The notes under the pieces were generated by a model. It saw only the letters and a list, made by a program, of their open reading frames with translations. It did not search any database and had not been told where the DNA came from. A program made the position numbers and the translations under genes. From Acinetobacter harbinensis (GTDB lineage: Bacteria > Pseudomonadota > Gammaproteobacteria > Pseudomonadales > Moraxellaceae), in the NCBI RefSeq assembly GCF_000816495.1, contig NZ_JXBK01000001.1:2422512-2486511 (forward strand): a DNA stretch of 64,000 bases, in the 5' to 3' direction. Each line of letters begins with the position of its first letter. Position 1 is the stretch's first letter. This document shows, one piece after another, positions 57,360-64,000 of the stretch.

Positions 57360-57730
57360 CTCAAGATAAAAAATTGGCGTAGGTAATAAAATCACACCTC
57401 TCATACAGTGCGATGAAATTTGTATTTCCATACACTAAAAAATCACCACTTAAAGATAAGAGTCATAAATTTTATAGCATGATCAGGCGCTATATGAGCA
57501 GCAAGCTAAAAAACACCACCTCAAATAGAACTTTAAAGATTACCGTATTTTTCATATCTTAAAAGAAAGATAGCCAAAGTGTACACTCAGCGAATTAATT
57601 AAAGTGTAGAGAATATTTACCATGAATAGGCGTCCGAGCTATTTCATGTTCTTGCTGCTTTTATTTTTTATTGTCCAGCCTTATTTTATAAACGATTAAT
57701 AGATATGTAAAACATATTGTATCGAGATAA
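57360..57730. other. AT-rich intergenic region between lysP and ompA
   Basis: About 370 bp between two converging genes. It contains one candidate mini-ORF (57622-57699, listed separately). Otherwise no repeat or RNA gene is recognised. Confidence 0.45.
57622..57699 (+). CDS. Candidate 25-aa hydrophobic membrane peptide
   Basis: A short frame encodes MNRRPSYFMFLLLLFFIVQP followed by YFIND and a stop. It has a basic N-terminus and a single hydrophobic helix of about 15 residues, the usual layout of bacterial one-pass small membrane proteins. GTAGAGAATATTTACC precedes the ATG, but the Shine-Dalgarno match is weak. It is not overlapped by other genes. I do not recognise a family, and only conservation or expression data could show that it is translated. 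Confidence 0.35.
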   Translation: MNRRPSYFMFLLLLFFIVQPYFIND

Positions 57731-57757
57731 AAAAAGCAGCCTGACGGCTGCTTCTTC
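57731..57757 (-). terminator. ompA terminator
   Basis: GCAGCC/GGCTGC (57736-57751) with a TGAC loop is flanked by A residues and a CTTCTTCTTT tail, 24 bp after the ompA stop on the minus strand. Confidence 0.8.
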
Positions 57758-57780
57758 TTTTGCATTAGTTCAATAATAAA

Positions 57781-58809
57781 TTATTGAGCTTGTTCTGCAA
57801 CAACTGTACGGCTACCAGAAATAGTCGCGAATACACGACGGTTCATAGCACGGCCTTCTTTAGTGTTGTTGTCAGCAATTGGTTGGTCCCAAGCAAAACC
57901 TTGAGTAGCCAAACGAGCTGGATCTACATTGTATTCATTTACAAGTGAAGATTTAACAGAGTTAGCACGAGCCAAAGACAAACGTTCGTTTAACGCACGT
58001 GGACCTGTGTTATCTGTATGACCTTCGATGCGAGCAGTAGCGTTTGGATATTCAACTAACTTCTCAGCAACTTTAGCGATTTCTGGCTTGTATTGATCTT
58101 TGATGTTTGATTTGTTGGTATCAAAGAACACACGAAGTTCCATGTTGAGATCTTCAGTCAACTCTTGTGGAGCTGGTTGAACTGGAGCAACAGGTTCAAC
58201 TGGCATAACTTCAACAACAGCAGCAGCTGGTTTCAAGTGACCGCCAAGAACTACGTTAAGACCAGCCAAAGCTGTGTAGTTCCAGAATTTATCGTCAAAG
58301 TTATAAGTACCACGAGCTTCAGTACGTAAAGATAAAGCATCGTTTAAGCGCCAAAAAGCACCTAGACCTGCGTTACCCAAAGTACCTTCTTTCTCTTCAG
58401 CAATACCGTCGATGTCATATTTATAGTGACCAGCACCTAATAAAACATAAGGTTTGATTTTGCTGTCATAGTTTTTAGTGATCAAATCAGAAGTAGCATA
58501 GAAGTTACCATTGATTTGAGTTTGTTTGTATTCGGCATCTGCAGCTAAACCGTTTACATCACCTTTAACTTGGTTATATTCAGCTTCAAAACCCAACCAA
58601 GGAGTTAATTCAACACCCAGTGCAGCGCCAACGAATAAATCGTCCTGTAGCTCAGGACCATTAGTTAATTCGCCATCACTACCATTATTGTTGTGCTGAG
58701 TGTCTTGGAAAGTATAACCAAGCATTAATGGAGTAACAGTTACGCCTGCGTTTGCAGCCGCTAAAGGGGCAGCTACAAGCATTGCCAATGCAATACGACT
58801 CATTTTCAT
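57781..58809 (-). CDS. ompA: Major outer-membrane porin OmpA
   Basis: A 342-aa protein with signal peptide ([19 protein letters not shown], cleaved about residue 22), an eight-stranded barrel (about 23-200) and an OmpA-like peptidoglycan-binding domain (about 220-335). The latter has [32 protein letters not shown] and [12 protein letters not shown] with the Asp and Arg that bind diaminopimelate. The sequence follows Acinetobacter OmpA closely. The Ala/Pro-rich tail seen in A. baumannii is reduced to VVAEQAQ. The start at 58809 has GGAGG 8 nt away. The frame is open eight codons upstream. Confidence 0.97.
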   Translation of the reverse strand: MKMSRIALAMLVAAPLAAANAGVTVTPLMLGYTFQDTQHNNNGSDGELTNGPELQDDLFVGAALGVELTPWLGFEAEYNQVKGDVNGLAADAEYKQTQINGNFYATSDLITKNYDSKIKPYVLLGAGHYKYDIDGIAEEKEGTLGNAGLGAFWRLNDALSLRTEARGTYNFDDKFWNYTALAGLNVVLGGHLKPAAAVVEVMPVEPVAPVQPAPQELTEDLNMELRVFFDTNKSNIKDQYKPEIAKVAEKLVEYPNATARIEGHTDNTGPRALNERLSLARANSVKSSLVNEYNVDPARLATQGFAWDQPIADNNTKEGRAMNRRVFATISGSRTVVAEQAQ

Positions 58810-59181
58810 GGATTTATCCTCCAGAGATAACATTATTGTTCAAGCTCAAGCCTAAAATTCGGCCATCCTGAGATAGGCTTTTTAATACCCCAGTTTTATG
58901 ATTAAGCTATTCACACTGAATCATACAAACACTTTATTTCTTTTCCAAGTGCTTGATAATTTTAATCAAGTAAATTATTGACAAAATTACTTACAATTTC
59001 CGTTGTAATTCGGTAACTTTTTACTCAATTTATTGTTCTGAATAGCTTATTGTCAGTTGCGAATTATTTTAACAGCTTTCGCAAAACTTAAGTAATATAT
59101 ATTACTTACAAAAAAAACGATTAGAAACAAAACACTAACAACATAACCAATTAAAAGAAAATATTCAACTGGATTAATTCA
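58810..59181. other. Divergent region upstream of ompA and the pseudopilin gene
   Basis: About 370 bp and very AT-rich. It contains the candidate ompA promoter at 58956-58984 and a long predicted ompA leader (about 140 nt). I could not define the pseudopilin promoter. No ORF is supported. Confidence 0.5.
58956..58984 (-). promoter_or_regulatory. Candidate ompA promoter
   Basis: TTGTCA (58979-58984) and AATTAT (58956-58961) are 17 bp apart on the minus strand, matching consensus at five and four of six positions. The transcript would start near 58949, giving a leader of about 140 nt, as long leaders are common for porin mRNAs. Confidence 0.4.
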
Positions 59182-59703
59182 ATGCTTTTTCATATCAAAA
59201 ACGGCTTTACGCTGTTCGAACTGATTGTCAGCTGCGCTATTTTGGCTATTTTAGTCAGCATAAGTCTGCCCTATTTTTATGACAGTATGGCGCGACAAGA
59301 AATCAAAAATAGTTCGCATCAAATTATCTCAAGTATTCAATTGGCAAAATCGCATGCGGCCATTCAGCACAATAACGTGGTGATTTGCCCCTCTCAAAAC
59401 CGAACCAGCTGTCAGGCAGACCAGTGGCACTCCGCTTTTATTATTTTTATTGATCGTAATAAAAATCGGCAAGTGGATGCAGATGAGCGCATTATTTCAA
59501 CACAATCCACCAATTTAAAGTATGGCCTTTTAAATTGGAAAGGTGCTCTTAGAATTCCCAGCCTAACGTTTCAATCGACCAATGGTCTGCCGATTGGCTC
59601 TAATGGCAGTTTTTATTACTGCTCGACCTCCAATCAACCGCATTATAAAATTTTGCTCAGTACTATGGGCAATACTCGCATTGAGCAACCACCCGCTTGC
59701 TAA
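59182..59703 (+). CDS. Type IV pseudopilin, FimT/GspH family
   Basis: A 173-aa minor pilin-like protein. The prepilin peptidase site is KNG|FTLFEL (cleavage after Gly8, then Phe1 and Glu5), followed by the hydrophobic helix IVSCAILAILVSISLPYFY. The C-terminal part has the GspH/FimT cysteine pattern (CPSQNRTSCQAD and later CSTS...C at the end). Such proteins initiate type IV pilus or type II secretion pseudopilus assembly. No other pil/fim gene is adjacent, so it is an orphan copy. Confidence 0.85.
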   Translation: MLFHIKNGFTLFELIVSCAILAILVSISLPYFYDSMARQEIKNSSHQIISSIQLAKSHAAIQHNNVVICPSQNRTSCQADQWHSAFIIFIDRNKNRQVDADERIISTQSTNLKYGLLNWKGALRIPSLTFQSTNGLPIGSNGSFYYCSTSNQPHYKILLSTMGNTRIEQPPAC

Positions 59704-59816
59704 AAACTTATCAGTCTAAAAGTGCAGAGCTATCAGGCTTTATTCCTGTGTATTTTTCAATATACTGTTGAGCATCTAAAATAATTTACTCAAAATCCAT
59801 GACTGGAGAGAACACA

Positions 59817-60992
59817 ATGACTGACATCGTAATTGTCAATGGTGCACGTACCGCAATGGGCGGCTTCCAAGGCAGTCTATCTGCTGCAACTGCACCAGAG
59901 CTGGGTGCAGCTGCCATCAAACAGGCCATTGCACGTGCAAATTTACAAGCAAGCGATGTTGAAGAAGTCATTATGGGCTGTGTTTTGCCTGCGGGTTTAA
60001 AACAAGGTCCTGCGCGTCAAGCCATGCGTCAAGCCGGTCTGCCAGATTCAACCGGTGCAGTGACCATTAATAAGCTCTGCGGCTCAGGGATGAAAGCTGT
60101 CATGCAAGCTGCAGATATGATTAAAGCCGGTTCTGCTCACATTGTCGTAGCCGGTGGTATGGAGTCGATGAGTAATGCACCATACATCCTCACCAAAGCC
60201 CGTGCCGGTTATCGGATGGGACATGGCGATGTGAAAGATCATATGTTTTTAGATGGTTTAGAGGACGCCGAAACCGGTCGCCTGATGGGTTCTTTTGCCC
60301 AAGATATGGCCAACAGCCGTGGTTATACGCGTGAACAAATGGATGACTTTGCAATTCGTTCATTAAAACGTGCGCAAACTGCGGTTAATGAAGGTTACTT
60401 TGCCGATGAGATTGTGCCCGTCACCATTTCAACTCGTCAAGGCGATGTTGTGGTCGATAAAGACGAACAACCCTTCAATGCCAATATTGCTAAAATCCCC
60501 ACTTTACGTCCTGCTTTTGCCAAAGATGGTACCATTACAGCCGCCAATGCCAGCTCGATTTCAGATGGTGCCTCTGCACTGGTGTTAACCTCAAGTGAGC
60601 ATGCAGCAGCCAAAGGCTTAAAACCTCTGGCTAAAATTATGGCTTACGCATCTAACTCACAACATCCTTCAGAATTTACCATTGCACCTGTGGGCGCCAT
60701 TGAAAAAGTGCTAAAACAAACCGGTTGGAATGCTGCTGATGTTGATCTGTGGGAAATCAATGAAGCGTTTGCCATGGTGACCATGTGTCCAATTGATGAC
60801 TTTAAACTGGATGCCGAAAAAGTGAATATTAACGGTGGTGCATGTGCGCTGGGTCATCCTGTCGGTTCAACCGGTTCACGTATTATTTTAACGCTGATTC
60901 ACGCTTTAAAACGTACTGGTGGCAAGAAAGGGATTGCAGCATTATGTATTGGCGGCGGTGAAGCCACAGCCATTGCCATTGAACTGCTTTAA
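59817..60992 (+). CDS. Acetyl-CoA C-acetyltransferase (thiolase)
   Basis: A 391-aa thiolase II. The acyl-accepting Cys88 lies in INKLCGSGMKA, the catalytic His in CALGHPVGSTGSR (about 347) and the general-base Cys in LCIGGGEA (about 377). It condenses or cleaves acetoacetyl-CoA and belongs to the AtoB/PhaA type. GGAGAG lies 7 nt before the ATG at 59817; the frame is open six codons further upstream. No polyhydroxybutyrate or ato genes are adjacent, so the pathway is undecided. Confidence 0.92.
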   Translation: MTDIVIVNGARTAMGGFQGSLSAATAPELGAAAIKQAIARANLQASDVEEVIMGCVLPAGLKQGPARQAMRQAGLPDSTGAVTINKLCGSGMKAVMQAADMIKAGSAHIVVAGGMESMSNAPYILTKARAGYRMGHGDVKDHMFLDGLEDAETGRLMGSFAQDMANSRGYTREQMDDFAIRSLKRAQTAVNEGYFADEIVPVTISTRQGDVVVDKDEQPFNANIAKIPTLRPAFAKDGTITAANASSISDGASALVLTSSEHAAAKGLKPLAKIMAYASNSQHPSEFTIAPVGAIEKVLKQTGWNAADVDLWEINEAFAMVTMCPIDDFKLDAEKVNINGGACALGHPVGSTGSRIILTLIHALKRTGGKKGIAALCIGGGEATAIAIELL

Positions 60993-61024
60993 TTGGGCAG
61001 TGAGCTAAAATTTAGCTTGTAAGC

Positions 61025-61057
61025 AAAAAAAATCCTGCATCAGCAGGATTTTTTTAT
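61025..61057. terminator. Bidirectional terminator between thiolase and DUF934 genes
   Basis: An 8-bp stem AATCCTGC/GCAGGATT with an ATCA loop is flanked by A and T runs. Confidence 0.88.
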
Positions 61058-61085
61058 GGTGGGCAGAATAATCTAAACCACTCTC

Positions 61086-61571
61086 TTAAGCACCAGTTTG
61101 ATAATGTGCTTGAGCAACCGCAGTGGAGGCCTGATAGGGATTTTTAAAATCATTTAAGCCCGCCGCTGCTTCAATCAGATCTTTACCGGCTTTCACCACA
61201 AAACTATCAAAACCGGCACGTTTTAAATAATTTAACACGTCTTTAAAGATATCCCCCGTGGCACGCAGTTCACCTTGGTAGCCTTGACGACGCAGTAAAG
61301 CGGCAAAGGAATAACCACGACCATCGTTAAATCCTGCAAACTCAATAAAAATCGCATCGAGTTGATCCAGCGGAAAGGCATGCACTTCAGGCGAATCTTC
61401 CACCGTGATATACAGCGCTTTTTTACCTTGAATATTCGGCAATTGATCCAGTTGTGCGCAGGTCAGCAGTACATCACCGTGTGGCAATAGGCCATCTTCA
61501 TCAATCACTTGATAGGTATTGTCACGAATATCCGCATTTTTATACAGCACTGGCAGTTCAGTATTAAGCAT
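61086..61571 (-). CDS. DUF934-family protein, sulfite-reductase partner
   Basis: A 161-aa protein of the DUF934 family, which is nearly always encoded directly after the ferredoxin-type sulfite reductase. FIEFAGFNDGRGYSFAALLRR (in part, about 85-104) and YQGELRATGDIFKD are the family core. The function is unproven; a role in CysI electron supply or assembly is inferred from the association. The ATG at 61571 overlaps the end of cysI by 8 bp, so the two are translationally coupled. A longer frame upstream inside cysI is not used. Confidence 0.9.
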   Translation of the reverse strand: MLNTELPVLYKNADIRDNTYQVIDEDGLLPHGDVLLTCAQLDQLPNIQGKKALYITVEDSPEVHAFPLDQLDAIFIEFAGFNDGRGYSFAALLRRQGYQGELRATGDIFKDVLNYLKRAGFDSFVVKAGKDLIEAAAGLNDFKNPYQASTAVAQAHYQTGA

Positions 61572-63207
61572 ATGCGCGCTCCTTAAAGGCTTGAATCCCC
61601 ACACGGCGATAGGTATCAATAAAGTCTTCACCTTCAGTGCGCAGATCTAAATAAGTATTGAGGATTTCTTCCACCACATCAGGTACACGATCAGCGGCAA
61701 ATGAAGGCCCCAAAATAGCGCCAATAGAGGCATCATGATCGGCATGTCCGCCCAAGGTAATTTGGTAGAACTCCGCACCTTTTTTATCGACGCCCAAAAT
61801 ACCAATATTACCAGCATGATGGTGACCACAAGCATTCATACAACCAGAGATATTCAGATCTAATTTACCTAAATTATAAACGGTATCCAGATCATCAAAA
61901 CGGCGAGAAATCGCTTCAGAGATCGGGATGGATTTGGCATTGGCCAATGAACAAAAATCGCCCCCCGGACAGCAGATAATATCAGTGATAAAACCAATAT
62001 GCGCGCGAGCCAAGTTATGCGCATCGAGCGTTTGCCATAGGGTAAATAAATCCTGTTGTGGCACATCGACCAAGGAAATATTTTGTTCGTGCGTGGTGCG
62101 CAGCTCACCAAAAGTATATTGATCGGCTAGATCGGCAATTAAATTCATCTCATCGGTGGTCATATCACCTGGCGCTAAACCAGCGCGTTTCAGTGAAATG
62201 GTCACAATACGATAGCCTTGCACTTTATGCGCATTGGTATTGATGTTAAACCAATGTTTAAATTTCGGATATTGTGCAAACAACTCAGTGAAGTCTTCAT
62301 CAGCGCGCTGTTGATAAGCAAATGGCGTGAATTCTTCATCTAATTTTTGCAAAATGTCTGGCTGAATTTTTAAGCTCTGTACCGTATGTGCAAATTCCGC
62401 TTCTACTTTTTCTGCAAAAACTGCGGGAGTTAAAGCTTTAACCAAAATTTTAATTCGCGCTTTGTATTTATTGTCACGGCGACCATGCAAGTTATACACG
62501 CGTAGAATCGCTTCTAAATAAGCAATTAAATCTTCACGTGGTAAAAAGTCACGAATAAAACTGCCAATGACCGGCGTACGCCCTAAACCACCACCGACTT
62601 TAATTTTATAACCAATTTCACCGGCGTCATTTTTAACGATATACACCCCAATATCATGAAACGATACCGCAGCGCGATCAATCTCTGACAATGCCGAGAC
62701 CGCAATCTTAAATTTACGTGGTAAAAAAGCGAATTCTGGATGAAAAGTCGACCACTGACGGATCAATTCACAGGTCGGACGTGGATCAGCAATTTCACCT
62801 GCCACCACGCCTGCATATTGGTCTGTGGTGGTGTTACGAATACAGTTGCCCGAAGTTTGAATGGCATGCATTTGTACGGTGGCAAGCTCTGCCAACATAT
62901 CTGGTATATTTTCTAATGCCGACCAGTTAAATTGAATATTTTGGCGCGTGGTGACATGTGCGTAGCCACGATCATAGGCTGTAGCCAACTCGGCAATTTT
63001 ACGCAATTGCTTGGAGTTCATGAGACCATACGGCACAGCAATACGCAGCATCGGCGCATAACGCTGAATATATAAACCATTTTGTAAGCGTAACGGACGA
63101 TATTCATCTTCGGTTAATTTTCCGGCTAAATAACGTTCCGTTTGGTCACGAAATTGTGCAACCCGTTCATTGACCAATTGTTGATCGAAATCAGTATATA
63201 AATACAT
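61564..63207 (-). CDS. cysI: Assimilatory nitrite/sulfite reductase hemoprotein (CysI type)
   Basis: A 547-aa siroheme- and [4Fe-4S]-containing reductase that converts sulfite to sulfide. The cluster ligands lie in CCPGGDFCSLA and SGCMNACGHHHAG. Siroheme-binding Arg/Lys residues lie in HVTTRQNIQFNW and TSGNCIRNTT. The two halves show the usual pseudo-twofold repeat. No flavoprotein CysJ is adjacent; the DUF934 partner suggests a ferredoxin- or other-coupled system. An assimilatory nitrite role cannot be excluded by reading, but the DUF934 neighbour favours sulfite. Confidence 0.92.
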   Translation of the reverse strand: MYLYTDFDQQLVNERVAQFRDQTERYLAGKLTEDEYRPLRLQNGLYIQRYAPMLRIAVPYGLMNSKQLRKIAELATAYDRGYAHVTTRQNIQFNWSALENIPDMLAELATVQMHAIQTSGNCIRNTTTDQYAGVVAGEIADPRPTCELIRQWSTFHPEFAFLPRKFKIAVSALSEIDRAAVSFHDIGVYIVKNDAGEIGYKIKVGGGLGRTPVIGSFIRDFLPREDLIAYLEAILRVYNLHGRRDNKYKARIKILVKALTPAVFAEKVEAEFAHTVQSLKIQPDILQKLDEEFTPFAYQQRADEDFTELFAQYPKFKHWFNINTNAHKVQGYRIVTISLKRAGLAPGDMTTDEMNLIADLADQYTFGELRTTHEQNISLVDVPQQDLFTLWQTLDAHNLARAHIGFITDIICCPGGDFCSLANAKSIPISEAISRRFDDLDTVYNLGKLDLNISGCMNACGHHHAGNIGILGVDKKGAEFYQITLGGHADHDASIGAILGPSFAADRVPDVVEEILNTYLDLRTEGEDFIDTYRRVGIQAFKERAYA

Positions 63208-63532
63208 GGCGTACAGCTAGTAGTTTCATTATAACGACGCACAGCATAACCAGATTTGACCTATCAGCGAAATGTGTTTTCTACATATTTAATAGCTGTT
63301 TTATTGATAAGCAGCGCCAGAATGCCGACACTGCCTGCAATACACGCCATTGCGCGGCTTTTGAAGCCGATTGGATGTATTTCTGACTTATTTATCTTTA
63401 TTTTTCATATACAAAAGTCTCAATGCTCATTTGATGCTAAATTTACACCGCAATAAACATCTTTTATCAATATTTGGCCCTCTTTATGGTGCTTCGCGAG
63501 AAAGGAATAACAAGGCTTATTATGGTGAATAA
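63208..63532. other. Intergenic region upstream of cysI
   Basis: About 320 bp, AT-rich, expected to hold the cysI promoter. I did not find a clear CysB site, ORF or RNA gene. Confidence 0.45.
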
Positions 63533-63558
63533 AAAAAGCCTGACGAATCAGGCTTTTT
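63533..63558 (-). terminator. gcd terminator
   Basis: An 11-bp stem AAAAAGCCTGA/TCAGGCTTTTT with a CGAA loop, 22 bp after the gcd stop codon. Confidence 0.9.
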
Positions 63559-63579
63559 AAACAATATATTTAAGACTGC

Positions 63580-64000
63580 TTATTTTTGATCAGGTAAGGC
63601 ATAGGCCACCAAGGAATCACCCATTTTGGTGCCAAAGGAGCCATGACCACCGGCCATGATGACCACGTATTGTTTACCGTTTATTTCATAGGTCATAGGT
63701 GTGGCTTGACCGCCTGCAGGCAGACGCCCTTTCCACAGTTCATCTCCGTTATTGACGTTAATGGCACGGATGTAATCGTCTTGTGTTGCCCCGACAAACA
63801 TCACATTACCAGCAGTCGAGATGACACCACCCAACATTGGCACACCCATTTTAAAGGGTGGCAATGGAATGCCCGGCATACTGTCACGAATGGTTCCGAT
63901 ACGACGTTTCCACGCCACTTGATGAGTATCTAAGTCGACACCTGCCACATAACCCCATGCCGGTTGTTTACACGGCAAACCAAAAGGTGAAAGGAAAGCA
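63580..64000 (-). CDS. gcd: Membrane-bound PQQ-dependent glucose dehydrogenase, C-terminal part
   Basis: Only the last 140 codons lie in the window; the 5' part runs off the right edge. The reading frame is open to the end (AFLSPFGLPCKQPAWGYVAG and onward). The beta-propeller signatures PMLGGVISTAGNVMFVGATQ, INVNNGDELWKGRLPAGGQA and the terminal VIMAGGHGSFGTKMGDSLVA are those of the Acinetobacter membrane glucose dehydrogenase. It oxidises glucose to gluconolactone in the periplasm and passes electrons to ubiquinone. Confidence 0.93.
   Translation of the reverse strand, partial: AFLSPFGLPCKQPAWGYVAGVDLDTHQVAWKRRIGTIRDSMPGIPLPPFKMGVPMLGGVISTAGNVMFVGATQDDYIRAINVNNGDELWKGRLPAGGQATPMTYEINGKQYVVIMAGGHGSFGTKMGDSLVAYALPDQK

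Noticed and set aside
63256-63456. A 66-codon plus-strand frame upstream of cysI
   Set aside because: It has no ribosome binding site, its composition is atypical, and it lies in the probable cysI promoter region.

Overview
This 64 kb window is AT-rich chromosomal DNA from an Acinetobacter species (Gammaproteobacteria, Moraxellaceae). The best taxonomic evidence is the OmpA porin at 57781-58809, whose signal peptide, beta-barrel and peptidoglycan-binding domain read like Acinetobacter OmpA. The membrane-bound PQQ glucose dehydrogenase C-terminus at the right edge and the overall gene set agree with this. Nearly all of the window is housekeeping sequence, with short intergenic gaps and many clear Rho-independent terminators.

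Layout. 0.3-8.3 kb: dut and a Rep/UvrD helicase, an OmpA-like lipoprotein, an acyltransferase overlapping a voltage-sensor-like membrane protein, and the minCDE division-site operon. 8.5-15 kb: ftsK, trxB, the two N-degron aminoacyl-transferases aat and bpt, and rimI. 15.2-20 kb: the str operon rpsL-rpsG-fusA-tuf, with a near-consensus promoter and several structured intercistronic spacers. 20-23.5 kb: an EcsC-family protein, a FabB-type ketoacyl synthase and hemJ. 23.8-24.8 kb: one intact IS982-family insertion sequence with inverted repeats and a 6-bp target duplication. 24.9-29.9 kb: a D-alanine catabolic locus (cycA-like permease, ridA-like deaminase, dadX, dadA, and a divergent Lrp-type regulator). 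30-37 kb: gph-like HAD phosphatase, thiD, YjdM, DUF488, an AI-2E-type membrane protein fused to a GAF domain, rraB, DUF1003, and a small membrane-protein gene broken by one stop codon. 37.6-39.2 kb: a very AT-rich accessory patch with a 44-aa zinc ribbon, an HNH endonuclease gene, and a second ORF that overlaps it by ATGA but is frameshifted. 39.3-51 kb: an AcnD-type aconitase, ygfZ, small secreted proteins, an AEC transporter, an Old Yellow Enzyme, a TonB-dependent receptor, mutM-ppiC and mscL. 51-64 kb: typA, a purine permease, rsmC-lysP, ompA, an orphan pseudopilin, a thiolase, DUF934-cysI, and the truncated gcd.

Functional groupings. MinC, MinD and MinE place the septum, and FtsK, encoded next to them, acts at that septum. 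In the dad locus CycA imports D-Ala, DadX racemises it, DadA oxidises it, and a RidA-type protein can clear the imine intermediate. CysI with its overlapping DUF934 partner forms the assimilatory sulfite-reduction step. MutM, Dut, RraB and the acyl/amino-acyl transferases are single-gene housekeeping functions.

The least-explained parts are: the HNH island with its coupled, frameshifted partner; a possible pseudoknot in the rpsL-rpsG spacer in which an 8-nt hairpin loop is perfectly complementary to sequence just upstream of the rpsG ribosome binding site; the AI-2E/GAF fusion; the pore-less voltage-sensor-like protein; and a 25-codon hydrophobic mini-ORF beside ompA. No CRISPR array, tRNA, rRNA or prophage was recognised. 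All homology statements come from reading the sequences, not from database searches.
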